DNA of 64,000 nt from Massilia rhizosphaerae (GTDB lineage Bacteria > Pseudomonadota > Gammaproteobacteria > Burkholderiales > Burkholderiaceae_D), in contig NZ_JADKYX010000019.1 in the NCBI RefSeq assembly GCF_016093545.1, positions 106,746 to 170,745 of the forward strand, written 5' to 3'. The notes beneath the pieces are model-generated. The model saw nothing but the letters and a program-made list of their open reading frames with translations, was not told the DNA's origin and made no database searches. Positions 34,939 to 44,810 of the stretch are shown piece after piece. Every line of letters starts with the position of its first letter. Within the stretch, counting starts at the first letter, position 1. The position numbers and the translations under genes are program-made.

Positions 34939-35400
34939 TCAGCACCCCGACGCCTGCATGCGCGGGCGGCCGCTCAGGTCGACCTGCACGCAGCGGTGGC
35001 TGGACGCGCCGTCGACGGCGATGTCGAACGACGGCGCCGTATCGGTGGCCACCCGGCCGTTGGGCAGGTACACGACCGAGTCCGGGCCCGTGATCGTGCC
35101 GCCCGTCACGGGGCCGTGGTTGGCGACGGGGTGGCCCGTGTCGGACGGGTTCGGAATGGTCCAGCCGGCCTGCCAGCCGCCCGTGACCGGCTGCAGGGTG
35201 ACCTGGGTGTCGCGCTTGATCGCTTCGCTGCGCGCGAGCAGGAGGGCCGCGAACAGGTCCGTCGTCGTGGCGCGCGCGCGCTGCGTCGCCACCAGGCTCT
35301 TGAACGCGGGCGCGGCCATGCCAGCCAGGATCGCGGTAATGGCCACGACGGTCAGGAGCTCGATCAGCGTGAAACCGTGGGCCGGGCGCCGGGTCACCAT
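34939..35400 (-). CDS. fimT: Minor pilin FimT/GspH-like
   Basis: 153 residues. Leader of nine residues, then FTLIELLTVVAITAILAGMAAPAF, with Glu5. The GspH/FimT fold is shown by ARSEAIKRDTQVTL near residue 52 and the terminal CVQVDLSGRPR. FimT-like pilins prime pilus assembly and, in some naturally competent species, bind DNA. The start overlaps the pilE stop by seven bases. Confidence 0.85.
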   Translation of the reverse strand: MVTRRPAHGFTLIELLTVVAITAILAGMAAPAFKSLVATQRARATTTDLFAALLLARSEAIKRDTQVTLQPVTGGWQAGWTIPNPSDTGHPVANHGPVTGGTITGPDSVVYLPNGRVATDTAPSFDIAVDGASSHRCVQVDLSGRPRMQASGC

Positions 35401-35795
35401 AGGCTGGACGGCGTGCGGGCGCCGCTGTTGTCGATGGTGAGCACGCTGTCGCCCGCCTGGCGCGCCCCCTGCGGTCGGGCCGTGACCGTGAACGACGGCG
35501 GCAAGGCGTCGGGCACGTCGATGGTGATCGAATAGTTGGACGCCACCTGGTCCGGCACCGGCATGTTCAGGGCGGACGTCGTGGCGGCATAGCTGTGCGC
35601 GTCGGCGAAATACTGCGTCTGCGCCTGCGCCAGCGACAGCAGATAGGCCTGGGCCGCCGCGCGGTTGCCGCGCACGATATACGCGCCGTACGCCGGGAAG
35701 GCGATGGCGGACAGGATGCCGATGATGGCGACGACCACCATCAGCTCGATCAGCGTAAAGCCCCGCGCGCGGGACCGGGGGATTCGGTTGGACAT
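35394..35795 (-). CDS. pilE: Minor pilin PilE-like
   Basis: 133 residues. Leader of 12 residues ends Arg-Gly; the mature part starts FTLIELMVVVAIIGILSAIAFPAYGAYIVRGN, the canonical type IVa pilin helix. The small globular domain has no cysteine pair, which fits a PilE-type minor pilin better than a major pilin. First gene of the six-gene pilin operon, preceded by AGAGG. The 205-base divergent gap to the MgtC-like gene should hold the operon promoter. Confidence 0.82.
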   Translation of the reverse strand: MSNRIPRSRARGFTLIELMVVVAIIGILSAIAFPAYGAYIVRGNRAAAQAYLLSLAQAQTQYFADAHSYAATTSALNMPVPDQVASNYSITIDVPDALPPSFTVTARPQGARQAGDSVLTIDNSGARTPSSLW

Positions 35796-36000
35796 GGTGA
35801 GCCTCTTCGTGCCACGGATTGGCGGCATGGGACGAGCTTACATGTTGCCGCATGGAAATTCTATCACAATGTCGCAATTTGTCGCATATGTACGACATGC
35901 TTTCGAACATTACGGTGGCGTCATCGTCGTCCACGGGTGTTCCATATTCCGCGCCGGGTGGGTACGATGGCGCGATGAACATCGCCACGCACCCCCAGCC

Positions 36001-36486
36001 ATGGGCTACCTCGAAATCCTGCTGCGCCTGACCGCGTCCGTCCTCGTCGGCGGCGTGATCGGCCTGGACCGCAACCTGCACGGCAAGCCGACCGGCATCC
36101 GCACCCTGGGACTCGTCAGCCTGGGCGCCTGCGCGCTGACCCTGGCCTGCGCCGACTTCCTGGACGGCAATGGCCAATCGGACCCGGCCGCCGCCAGCCG
36201 CGTGATCCAGGGCCTCATCACGGGCATCGGCTTCCTCGGCTCCGGCGTGATCATCCGCGACAACGGCAGCGACCGCGTGCGCGGCCTGACGACGGCGGCG
36301 TCGATCTGGATCACGGCGATCCTCGGCATCCTGTGCGGCATGGGCACGTGGCCGATCGCCGCCATCGCCCTGTTCCTCGTGTTCGTGCTGTTCGTGTTCG
36401 GCAAGCCGGTCGAACGGGCGCTGCACCGGCGCTGGCTGGACAAGCCGGCGGAGGAACAGCGCGCGATCGACCTGCACGAGGAATGA
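36001..36486 (+). CDS. MgtC/SapB-family membrane protein
   Basis: 161 residues with four or five membrane helices. The MgtC signature is present: GGVIGLDRNLHGKPTGIRTLGLVSLGA at the N-terminus (two parts, residues about 18-42) and GLITGIGFLGSGVIIRDN near residue 78, then GLTTAASIWITAILGI. The cytosolic ACT-like C-terminal domain of virulence-type MgtC is missing, so it belongs to the short SapB-like group. Role in magnesium or envelope stress is inferred only from the family. The ATG at 36001 has no good ribosome site. It converges with the histidine kinase, with four bases between the stop codons. Confidence 0.82.
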   Translation: MGYLEILLRLTASVLVGGVIGLDRNLHGKPTGIRTLGLVSLGACALTLACADFLDGNGQSDPAAASRVIQGLITGIGFLGSGVIIRDNGSDRVRGLTTAASIWITAILGILCGMGTWPIAAIALFLVFVLFVFGKPVERALHRRWLDKPAEEQRAIDLHEE

Positions 36487-36490
36487 ACGG

Positions 36491-37789
36491 TCAGCCCTGC
36501 TCCGGCGCCGTCGACGATGCCGGCGGCGTGACGGGCAGGCGGACCGTGAAGACGGTGCCGACGCCGGGCTTGGACGCGACGTCGATGCGCCCGCCGTGCT
36601 TGTTGACGATGCTGTACGACAGCGACAGGCCGAGGCCCGTCCCGCTGCCCACCGGCTTCGTCGTGAAGAACGGTTCGAACACGCGCTTGAGGTTGTCGGG
36701 CGCGATGCCGCAGCCGTTGTCGCTGATCTTCACCCACACCCAGCCGTCCTGGGCGCCCGTCGCGATCGTGATCACGCCGCGGTTCTGGATGGCCTGGGCG
36801 GCGTTGACGAGCAGGTTCATGAACACCTGGTTCAGCTGCGACGCGAGGCACTTGATTTCGGGGAGCTTGCCGTAGTGCTTCTCGACCGTCGCCTTGTACT
36901 TGATTTCGTTGGCGACGATATTCAAGGTGGTGTCGAGCCCCGCGTGCACGTCCGCGTACTGCCAGTCCGTCAGGCCGACGTGGGAAAAATCCTTCAGGGC
37001 CTGGACGATGTCCTTCACGCGCTTGAGGCCGTCCATCGACTCGCTGACCAGGTCCGCGATGTCCTCCTTGAGATAGCCGAGGTCCGCCTCGCGGCCGATC
37101 GCTTCGATCCGCGCGGCCAGCGCCGAGCCGGGCGCCGCCTCGTTCACCGCCGCGCCGTAGGCGTCCACCACGGACAGCAGGGTGCCGACGTAGTGCCGCA
37201 AGGTCCCCATGTTCGAGTTGACGAAGCCGATCGGATTGTTGATCTCGTGCGCCACGCCCGCCGCCAGCTGGCCGATCGATGCCATCTTTTCCGATTGCAG
37301 CAACTGGTCGTGGGCCTCGGAGAGGCGCGCGATGAGCTGCTGTTGTTCCTGTTCCATGTGCTTGCGCACGGTGATGTCGGTCAGCGAGCCGATGACCTCG
37401 AGCGGGGTGCCGCGGTCGTCGCAGATCAGGCGCAGGCGGTCGTGCATCCACAGGAATTCGCCGCTCGCGGCGCGGAACCGGTATTCGTACGTCTTCTCGC
37501 CTTCCACGAACAGCTGGGCCAGGCTGGAAAAGATGTTCGGCGCGTCCTCGGGATGAATGTGGTCGAACCAGAAATTCGGGTCCGCCACCATATCTTCGGG
37601 GCGATAGCCGAGGACGTTATACGCGTTGTTGCTCACGAACGTCATCTTGAAGTCGCCGCTGGGCACCATGGCGTAGATGATGGCCGGCGTGTTGTCGATC
37701 AGGTATTGCAGCCGGACCAGCGGCGACGTGGCGGCGGCCGGCGCAGGCGCTGGGCTCGACGTCAACGATTCGAAAACTTCAAATTCCAT
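36491..37789 (-). CDS. PAS-domain histidine kinase
   Basis: 432-residue soluble sensor kinase. PAS domain at residues about 28-145 (VSNNAYNVLGYRPEDM; PAC part YEYRFRAASGEFLWMHDRLR), a short coiled coil, the H-box with phospho-acceptor His181 in GQLAAGVAHEINNPIGF, and a HATPase_c domain with NLLVNAAQAI, DNGCGIAPDN and GTGLGLSLSYSIV. No membrane segment or receiver is present. It resembles the kinase at 54359-55294 very closely through the catalytic core, so the two may share partner receivers. No response regulator is adjacent. Confidence 0.9.
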   Translation of the reverse strand: MEFEVFESLTSSPAPAPAAATSPLVRLQYLIDNTPAIIYAMVPSGDFKMTFVSNNAYNVLGYRPEDMVADPNFWFDHIHPEDAPNIFSSLAQLFVEGEKTYEYRFRAASGEFLWMHDRLRLICDDRGTPLEVIGSLTDITVRKHMEQEQQQLIARLSEAHDQLLQSEKMASIGQLAAGVAHEINNPIGFVNSNMGTLRHYVGTLLSVVDAYGAAVNEAAPGSALAARIEAIGREADLGYLKEDIADLVSESMDGLKRVKDIVQALKDFSHVGLTDWQYADVHAGLDTTLNIVANEIKYKATVEKHYGKLPEIKCLASQLNQVFMNLLVNAAQAIQNRGVITIATGAQDGWVWVKISDNGCGIAPDNLKRVFEPFFTTKPVGSGTGLGLSLSYSIVNKHGGRIDVASKPGVGTVFTVRLPVTPPASSTAPEQG

Positions 37790-37968
37790 GGCGGTGGCTC
37801 GGACGTAAATCGGTAATTCTATTATCCGGAGGAAACGCCGAGAATTGGGACTTTATTGAAACTCTTATATGCAGAGTTTCGGTCGCTATCGCCTGATTAC
37901 AACACTTGACAGCGGCCGGCCCCGTGCGCGGACGCCGCATGCATGGGCGTCCGGCACGATGGGGTGGA

Positions 37969-40533
37969 TTACCGCGTCTGGCTGTCGAGGGTCACGGTCG
38001 CCGGCGCCAGGCCGTCGGCGGTGGCCGTCAGGGTCAGCTTGCCGCCCTCCCCGGCGCGGGTCTTGACGATGGCCAGCGCGAGGCCGTTGTAGGCATTGCG
38101 CTCGTGCGACTGGAACGGTTCCAGGTTGGTCGCGTCGCCGTTGTCCGTCGCGACGATCTCGCCCGGCCCGGACAGCGCGAACTTGATGCGGTCGTGCGAG
38201 CGCGGCACCTCGTGGCCGTCCTTGTCGGCGACGGTCACCGTCACGAACGCCAGGTCCTGGCCGTCGGCCGCGAGCCTGGCGCGGTCGGCCGACACCAGCA
38301 ACTTGGCGGGCTGGCCGGTCGTGACGACGGTGTCCTCGGCCCAGCGCTTGCCGTGCTTGTAGACCACGGCGTGCAAGGTGCCCGGCTGGTACACCACGTT
38401 ATCCCAGCGCAGGCGGTAGTCGCGCGGACCGCGCTTCTTGCGGCCCAGCGATTTGCCGTTCAGGAACAGCTCCGCCTCGTCGCCGGACGTGTACAGGTGC
38501 ACCGGCGTCACCTGGCCCACGCGCTCCGGCCAGTTCCAGTGCGGCAGCAGGTGCGCCATCGGCAGCTCCGGACGCCAGCGGGCCTGGTACAGGTAGAAGC
38601 GGTCCTTCTTGAACCCGGCCAGGTCGATGATGCCGAAGTAGGAGCTGCGCGACGGCACCGCGATCTTCTTCAGCGACGCCAGTTCCTGCGCGGCGCGCTG
38701 CTGCTGCGCCGGGTCGGTGAAGTTCAGCAGGTTCGACGAATCCGAGTTGTACGGCGTCGGCTCGCCCAGGTAGTCGAAGCCGGTCCAGACGAATTCGCCG
38801 GCCACGTACGGGAAGTCGTCCTGGCCCTTGAATTCGGCGTCGGGCGTCGTGGCCCACGGCGGCGCCGTCAGGTCGTAGCTGCTGACCTGGAAGTTGGCGG
38901 CGCCTTTCGATTTATCGTCGCTGACGGGGAAGAAGTATTCGCCGCGCGAGCTGATCGTCGACGCCGTCTCGCTGCCGAACAGCGGCAGGTAGGGCGCGGA
39001 CGCGTGCACCTTGCCGTACAAGGTCGGCTTGTAGTTGTAGCCGAAGATGTCGACGAGGTTCTGGAAGCCGTTGTAGGCCGACTCGGTGTGGTTGTCCGCC
39101 ATCGTGATGGGGCGCGTGCGGTCTTCGCTGCGCGCGATCTCGGCCAGGTGTTCGCCCAGCTTCCAGCCTTCCGGCTTGCCCTGCTCCGGGATCTCGTTGC
39201 CGATGCTCCAGGCGATCACGCTCGGGTGGCTGCGGTCGCGCCGGATCTGCGCGCGCAAGTCCTTCTCGTGCCATTCGTCGAACAGCAGGTGGTAGTCGTT
39301 CGGCTTCTTGGGGATCTGCCACATGTCGAACGCCTCGTCCAGCACGACGAAGCCCATGCGGTCGGCCAGGTCCAGCAGTTCCGGCGCGGGCGGGTTGTGG
39401 CTCGTGCGGATCGCGTTGGTGCCCATCTCGCGCAGCAGGCGCAGTTGGCGTTCCAGCGCGTGCACGTTGATCGCGGTGCCCAGCGCGCCCAGGTCGTGGT
39501 GCATGCATACGCCCTGCAGCGGCACGTGCTGGCCGTTCAGCAGGAAGCCGCGCGCCGGATCGAAGACGGCGGTGCGGATGCCGAACGGGGTCTCGACCAC
39601 GTCGGTCACGTTGCCGTTGTCGGTGACCGTGGTGACGGCGACGTAGCGCTGCGGGCTCGCGATGCTCCACAGGCGCGGCTTCGGCACGGTCAAGGTCTGC
39701 GTCAGCCGGACCTCGTGGTCGGCCACGTCCTTCTGGGGCGCGGTCGCCGCCAGGTGCGCGACCGGGGCCGCGCCGCGCTTGCCGGCCGCGTCCAGCAGGT
39801 AGATCTCGGTCGCGACCTGCACCTGGGCGTCGCGGCCGTCGGCCTCCACCGTCGTCTGCACCGAGACCAGCGCGGACTCCTTCGACACCTGCGGCGTCGT
39901 CACGAACGTGCCGTACTGGGCCACGTGCACGGGCGCCGTCTTGACGAGCCAGACGTTGCGGTAGATGCCGCCGCCCGGATACCAGCGCGACGAATCCGGC
40001 GGGTTGTCGAGCCGGATCGCCACGACGTTGTCGCCGCCCGGCTTCGCGTACGGCGTCAGGTCCACGCGCCACGACGCGTAGCCGTACGGCCAGCCCCCAA
40101 CATAATGCCCGTTGACCCAGACGACGGCGTGCGACATGGCGCCGTCGATGTCCAGGTAGACGCGCCGGCCCGCGTCGGCCGCCGGCAGGGTGAAGTGCTT
40201 GCGGTACCAGCCCACGCCCCACCACGGCAGCTTGCCCGTCTCGCCCGGATACGCCTGGTTGAACGGTCCCTCGATACCCCAGTCGTGCGGCAGGTCGAGC
40301 TTGCGCCACGCCCCGTCGTCGAAGCCCGGTTGCGCGGCCGGGATGGCCGTCGCCGGGTTCTTGAGCGCGGCGTCGTCGATCTTGCCGCTGCCGGCGGGAT
40401 CGCCCTTCGCGAAGCGCCAGCCGGCGTCGAACGAGAGGCGTTCGCGGACCGGCATGTCGGCCGCATGGGCGGCGCCGCACAGCAGGGCGACGCCGAGCGC
40501 GATGGTGGAGAGGGAACGGGGAAGAAGCGTCAT
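37969..40533 (-). CDS. Secreted glycoside hydrolase family 2 (beta-galactosidase-like)
   Basis: 854 residues with a signal peptide (residues 1-25, ending AAHAAD). Domain order: sugar-binding jelly roll (about 30-190), Ig-like domain (about 200-300), TIM barrel (about 305-600), then two or three C-terminal Ig-like domains. Catalytic acid/base is Glu447 in WSIGNEIPEQ and the nucleophile is Glu522 in LFGSETAS. IRTSHNPPAPELLDLADRMG is a family hallmark. Export to the periplasm or outside suggests breakdown of plant or microbial polysaccharide side chains. No transporter or regulator is adjacent. The ATG at 40533 was preferred over a GTG two codons earlier. Confidence 0.9.
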   Translation of the reverse strand: MTLLPRSLSTIALGVALLCGAAHAADMPVRERLSFDAGWRFAKGDPAGSGKIDDAALKNPATAIPAAQPGFDDGAWRKLDLPHDWGIEGPFNQAYPGETGKLPWWGVGWYRKHFTLPAADAGRRVYLDIDGAMSHAVVWVNGHYVGGWPYGYASWRVDLTPYAKPGGDNVVAIRLDNPPDSSRWYPGGGIYRNVWLVKTAPVHVAQYGTFVTTPQVSKESALVSVQTTVEADGRDAQVQVATEIYLLDAAGKRGAAPVAHLAATAPQKDVADHEVRLTQTLTVPKPRLWSIASPQRYVAVTTVTDNGNVTDVVETPFGIRTAVFDPARGFLLNGQHVPLQGVCMHHDLGALGTAINVHALERQLRLLREMGTNAIRTSHNPPAPELLDLADRMGFVVLDEAFDMWQIPKKPNDYHLLFDEWHEKDLRAQIRRDRSHPSVIAWSIGNEIPEQGKPEGWKLGEHLAEIARSEDRTRPITMADNHTESAYNGFQNLVDIFGYNYKPTLYGKVHASAPYLPLFGSETASTISSRGEYFFPVSDDKSKGAANFQVSSYDLTAPPWATTPDAEFKGQDDFPYVAGEFVWTGFDYLGEPTPYNSDSSNLLNFTDPAQQQRAAQELASLKKIAVPSRSSYFGIIDLAGFKKDRFYLYQARWRPELPMAHLLPHWNWPERVGQVTPVHLYTSGDEAELFLNGKSLGRKKRGPRDYRLRWDNVVYQPGTLHAVVYKHGKRWAEDTVVTTGQPAKLLVSADRARLAADGQDLAFVTVTVADKDGHEVPRSHDRIKFALSGPGEIVATDNGDATNLEPFQSHERNAYNGLALAIVKTRAGEGGKLTLTATADGLAPATVTLDSQTR

Positions 40534-40641
40534 GGTCACGGGGATATCGAAACGGAAACCTCAAGTATGGGCCAGCCCTCCGGCACCCAGCTATACGAAT
40601 TGGCCGGGCGGGTATCCAAAAGCGCAATAGCTGGCCCGCCG

Positions 40642-43600
40642 TCAGGGCACCGCGATCCCCGTTTTCGCCTCGAACTCGGCGAAGGCCTCGCGCACCGCCT
40701 CGTCCAGCTCCTCGTCGATCCAGGGCTTGGTCAGGAACTTGAAGATCGCGCCGCGGTTCACCGCGTCCGTCACCGACTGCAGGTCCGTGTACCCCGACAG
40801 CACCATGCGCACCGCGGCCGGGTACATCTGCTTCACGCGCGCGAGGAATTCCGTGCCGCTCATCCCGCGCATGCGCTGGTCGCAGACGATGACGCCGACG
40901 TCGGTCGTGGCGAGGATCTCGAACGCCTCGCGCGCGCTGGACGCCACCAGCACGCGGTAGCCGCTCTGGCGCATGGCGCGCCGGATCGCCGCCAGCAGGT
41001 TCACTTCGTCGTCCACGTACAGCAGCGTGCGGTGGTAGGGCTGCGGCCGCAGCTTGTCGAGGGCCAGCGTTTTTTCCTCGCGCAGCATGCGCGCGCAGTC
41101 CTCCGCCGTCGCCGGACGGCCGAACAGATAGCCCTGGATCTCGTCGCAGCCGTTCTGCGCCAGCAGCGCCAGCTGCCCTTCCGTCTCCACGCCTTCCGCG
41201 ATCACCTCGAGCCTGAGGCCATGCCCCATCGCGACGACGGCGCGCGCGATCGCCAGGTCGTCCGGGTCGGACGTCAGGTCGCGCACGAACGACTGGTCGA
41301 GCTTGAGCCGGTCGACCGGAAAGCGCTTCAGGTAGTTCAGGTTCGAGTAGCCGGTGCCGAAATCGTCGATGGCGAGGCGCACGCCCATCTCCTTCAGCTC
41401 GCACAGGATGTCGACGGTCTTCTGCGGATCTTCCATCGACGCGCTTTCGGTCAGCTCCAGTTCCAGCAGCTTCGGGTCGAGCCCCGTCTCGGCCAGGATG
41501 CGGCCGACCGTGTCCACGACCCGTTCCGAGAACTGGCGCGCCGACAGGTTGACCGACACCGGCACGCCGCGCAGGCCCTCGCGCTGCCACGCGCACGATT
41601 GCTCGCACGCGCGCCGCAGCACCTGTTCGCCGATGGCCAGGATCAGGCCCGTCTCTTCCGCCAGCGCGATGAAGCGGCCCGGCGGGATCAGGCCCTGCTC
41701 CGGGTGCTGCCAGCGCAGCAGCGCCTCGAAGCCGATGATCTGCCCCGTCTTGACGCTGGCCTGCGGCTGGTAGTAGACGGTCAGCTCGTCGCGTTCGAGC
41801 GCGCGCCGCAACGCGTTCTCGAAGCGGAAGCGTTCGTACACGCCGTCGTTCAATTCCGGACGGTAGAAGGCGTAGCGCTCGTCCTTGCTGGCCAGCGCGC
41901 GCTGCAGCGCGGCCTCGGCATCCTGCGTGAGGCCGTCGTAGTCGTCGGCGTCGTTCGGGAACAGCGCAATGCCGACGCACGGGTCCAGGTGGACCTCTTC
42001 GTCCCCGTAGGCGTAGATCTGGTCCATCCGTTCCAGCACGTCGCGCGCCAGCGCGGCCAGCTCGGCCTCGTTGGCGCGCAGCGCCACGAGCGCGAACGTG
42101 CGCTCGCCGGTGCGCGCGACCGTGAGGTCGGCGTCGCCCAGTTCCGACAGGCGCGACGCCGCCTGGCGCAGCAGCGCCTGTTCGGCCTCCAGCCCGAGGC
42201 TGGCCCGGATCACCTGAAGGCGCGTCATCCGCAGCAGCATGTAGCCGAGCAGCGGCTTGCCGTCGACGACCCGCGCCTGCATCTGGCGCACGCGGTCGCG
42301 CAGCAGCAACTCGTTCGGCAGGCCGGTCTCGCGGTCGAAGTTGGACAGGTAGCGCAGCCGTTCCTCGGCGCGGCGCAGCTCCGTCACGTCCATCCCGGTC
42401 GTGACCACGTATTGCACGCTGCCGTCGGTGCGGCGCAGCATCGTCGACGACCAGATCACGGAACGCACGCTGCCGTCGCGGGCAAGCCATTCGCCGCGCT
42501 GCTGCACGGGGACTTCGCCGGCCGGCGACGCGTTGAATTCCACGGGCGCGTTGTCGGCGCGGCGGAACAGGTCGCGGAACGGGCGGCCCAGCACCTCCTC
42601 CGCGCGCCAGCCCGAGCTTTGTTCGCAGGCCGGATTGAACAGGCGGATATCGCCCTCGCCGTCGAACACGCAGACCAGCGCGCCGGACAGGTTGACGACG
42701 GCGGCCAGCAGCGCGCGCTCCGACTCCAGCGCCGCCGTGCGTTCGTCCACCAGCCGCTCCATGTTCCCGTACAGGTGGGCGCGCTCGATGGCGACGGCGA
42801 TCTGGCTGCCGACCGTCTCGAGCACCTGGCGGTCGTCGTCGGCCAGCGGGCCGTCGCCGATCGTCAGGCACATCATGCCGCGGCTGCGCACGCCGGTCGT
42901 CAGCGGCACGCGCAGGCTGGGCAGGCCGCGGCACGTGGCCTGCGACACGGCCGGCTGCTGCCCCGGCGCCACGGCGCAGTCGCACGCCTCGACGTCGGCG
43001 CCGGTGGCGTCGCGCGCGACGGCGAACGCCGGCCTGCCGTCGATGCCCACGAGCCGGATCGTCGCGCCGGTCACGCCCGGCAGGTCCAGCACGCGGTCGA
43101 GCGCGCGCTCGGCCACGTCCTGCTCCGACAGCACGGGATTGATCGCCTCGGCGACACGGTACAGGCCTTCGAGCGACTGGTACGAGTGGGCGATGCGCTC
43201 CTGCTGGGCGCGCAGCTGCTCCGTCATGTGGATCGCTTCCTCGTACGTCGAGATCAGGAGGTCGAAGATCTGCTGGCGCTCGGCCGTGATGAAATGGGTC
43301 TGCCCGCCCAGGCTGATCTTCATCCCCAGTTGCACCCGCTCGTTCGAGCGCAGCGCGCGGTTGGCGAGGATGAAGCGGATGCGGCCGAGCAGGTAGTCGG
43401 CCTCGAACGGCTTGCGGATGAAATTGTCGGCGCCGCAGTCGAGGCCCTTGATCACGTCGTACAGGCTGGAGAGGGACGTGAGCAGGATCACCGGCACGTC
43501 GCGCAGCCGCTCGTCCTGCTTGATCGCCTTGCACATCTCGAAGCCGTCCATGCGCGGCATGTTGATGTCGGTGACGATCAGGGTCGGCGGGCGCTGGCGC

Positions 43601-43755
43601 GCCTCGTCCAGGCCCGCGCGCCCGTCGGCGGCGATGCGCACGCCGTAGCCCGCCTGGGCCAAGAGTTGCGCCAGCTGGCGGGCCTGGGTGGCGCTGTCCT
43701 CCACCACCAGGATCTCGATCTCGTTCTCGTGTTCGTTGCGGGGAGACATGGTCAT
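40642..43755 (-). CDS. Wsp-like output protein: REC-GAF-PAS-GGDEF(degenerate)-EAL-REC
   Basis: 1037 residues. N-terminal receiver (phospho-Asp63, TDINMPRMDG), coiled coil, GAF (about 195-330), PAS (about 345-465), a GGDEF domain whose signature reads TGERT (549-553) and is therefore unlikely to make c-di-GMP, an EAL domain with the expected catalytic residues (Glu677 in EALLRW, Asn735, Glu770, Asp798-Asp799, Lys818, Glu854, Gln874), and a C-terminal receiver (Asp959, CDQRMRGMSG). Predicted to be a phosphodiesterase controlled by phosphorylation from the CheA-REC kinase of the same operon. It starts by ATGA overlap with cheB and occupies the place WspR has in Pseudomonas. Confidence 0.9.
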   Translation of the reverse strand: MTMSPRNEHENEIEILVVEDSATQARQLAQLLAQAGYGVRIAADGRAGLDEARQRPPTLIVTDINMPRMDGFEMCKAIKQDERLRDVPVILLTSLSSLYDVIKGLDCGADNFIRKPFEADYLLGRIRFILANRALRSNERVQLGMKISLGGQTHFITAERQQIFDLLISTYEEAIHMTEQLRAQQERIAHSYQSLEGLYRVAEAINPVLSEQDVAERALDRVLDLPGVTGATIRLVGIDGRPAFAVARDATGADVEACDCAVAPGQQPAVSQATCRGLPSLRVPLTTGVRSRGMMCLTIGDGPLADDDRQVLETVGSQIAVAIERAHLYGNMERLVDERTAALESERALLAAVVNLSGALVCVFDGEGDIRLFNPACEQSSGWRAEEVLGRPFRDLFRRADNAPVEFNASPAGEVPVQQRGEWLARDGSVRSVIWSSTMLRRTDGSVQYVVTTGMDVTELRRAEERLRYLSNFDRETGLPNELLLRDRVRQMQARVVDGKPLLGYMLLRMTRLQVIRASLGLEAEQALLRQAASRLSELGDADLTVARTGERTFALVALRANEAELAALARDVLERMDQIYAYGDEEVHLDPCVGIALFPNDADDYDGLTQDAEAALQRALASKDERYAFYRPELNDGVYERFRFENALRRALERDELTVYYQPQASVKTGQIIGFEALLRWQHPEQGLIPPGRFIALAEETGLILAIGEQVLRRACEQSCAWQREGLRGVPVSVNLSARQFSERVVDTVGRILAETGLDPKLLELELTESASMEDPQKTVDILCELKEMGVRLAIDDFGTGYSNLNYLKRFPVDRLKLDQSFVRDLTSDPDDLAIARAVVAMGHGLRLEVIAEGVETEGQLALLAQNGCDEIQGYLFGRPATAEDCARMLREEKTLALDKLRPQPYHRTLLYVDDEVNLLAAIRRAMRQSGYRVLVASSAREAFEILATTDVGVIVCDQRMRGMSGTEFLARVKQMYPAAVRMVLSGYTDLQSVTDAVNRGAIFKFLTKPWIDEELDEAVREAFAEFEAKTGIAVP

Positions 43756-44810
43756 GGAAGGTCTCCATTCGTTGGAAAGACGGTGGACGGGAACGGCTCG
43801 GATGGCAGGCGCGCCAGCACCTTGCCGATTTCCGCCGGCTCGAGCACCAGCATCGCGGCGTCGAGCCGCAGGGCTTCGCCCGGCATGCCGTACACGACGG
43901 CGCTGGCGCGGTCCTGCGCGATCGTCAGCGCGCCGTGCTCGCGCAACAGCTTCAGTTCGGCGGCGCCGTCCTTGCCCATGCCGGTCAGGAGGACGGCCGC
44001 CGTGGCCGCGCGCAGTTCGGGATCGATGGCGCGGAACAGGTACGATACGGACGGGCACATGCCGTGCTCCGGCGGCGCCTGCGCCAGCCGGGCCGTCAGC
44101 CCCGGACCCAGCGCCGGCTGCCAGCCTTCCGGCACGAGATACGCCCGCCCCCCGGTCAGCGTCGCGCCGTCGCGCAGGACCTCGACCGGGTAGCCGCCGG
44201 CGTCGGCCAGCCACGCGGCCAGGCCGTCCATGAAGCCGGGCGCGAGGTGCTGGACGATCACCATCGGCAGCGGAAAGCCGGCCGGCAGCTCGGCCAGGAT
44301 GTCGCGCAGGACGGTCGGTCCGCCCGTCGACGCGCCGACCGCGATCAGGCGCCGCGGCGCCCCCTGCAGCGGACGGGCCGCGCGCCGCGCATCGCTCCAG
44401 CGGCGCACGACGCGCACCTCGGCCATCGCCTTCACGGTGCGCACGAGGTCGCGCGCGCTCTCCGCATGGGCCGGATTGCCGATGCCGTACGGGCGGCGCA
44501 CGAGCACCAGCGCGCCCGCCTCGATCGCGCGGAAGCTCGCGTCGACCTCGGCCCGGTCCTCGCAGCCGGACACGACGACGATGCGCGTGGGGCAGGCCCG
44601 CATGATGCGGCGGATCGCCTCGTAGCCGTCCATGCGCGGCATCTGCAGGTCCATCGTGATCACGTCCGGCTGCAGCTCGTGCGCGAGGCGCAGGGCTTCC
44701 TCGCCGTCGGCGGCGCAGCCCACGACCTCCAGGCCCGGCGCCGTGCCGAGGATGTGCACGAGCAGCTGGCGCACCGAATTCGAGTCGTCCACCACGAGGA
44801 CCCGGATCAT
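43752..44810 (-). CDS. cheB: Chemoreceptor methylesterase CheB (WspF-like)
   Basis: 352 residues. Receiver domain with phospho-Asp54 (TMDLQMPRMDG), linker, then the methylesterase domain with the catalytic Ser in GASTGGP, His in QHLAPGFM and Asp in GMGKDGA. Removes methyl groups from receptor glutamates to reset the array and would act on the receptor encoded three genes upstream. Overlaps cheA and the downstream output gene by four bases each. Confidence 0.93.
   Translation of the reverse strand: MIRVLVVDDSNSVRQLLVHILGTAPGLEVVGCAADGEEALRLAHELQPDVITMDLQMPRMDGYEAIRRIMRACPTRIVVVSGCEDRAEVDASFRAIEAGALVLVRRPYGIGNPAHAESARDLVRTVKAMAEVRVVRRWSDARRAARPLQGAPRRLIAVGASTGGPTVLRDILAELPAGFPLPMVIVQHLAPGFMDGLAAWLADAGGYPVEVLRDGATLTGGRAYLVPEGWQPALGPGLTARLAQAPPEHGMCPSVSYLFRAIDPELRAATAAVLLTGMGKDGAAELKLLREHGALTIAQDRASAVVYGMPGEALRLDAAMLVLEPAEIGKVLARLPSEPFPSTVFPTNGDLP

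Noticed and set aside
35800..35820. Possible sigma-54 promoter (TGGCAC) ahead of pilE
   Set aside because: The -12 element TTGC is missing at the required spacing and the site is too close to the pilE start codon.
37906..44193. A 2095-codon forward open frame opposite the glycoside hydrolase and the EAL-REC gene
   Set aside because: It is a shadow caused by high-GC third-position bias of the genes on the other strand. Its translation is Arg/His/Ala/Gly-rich without domains, while the reverse strand encodes clear GH2 and signalling proteins.
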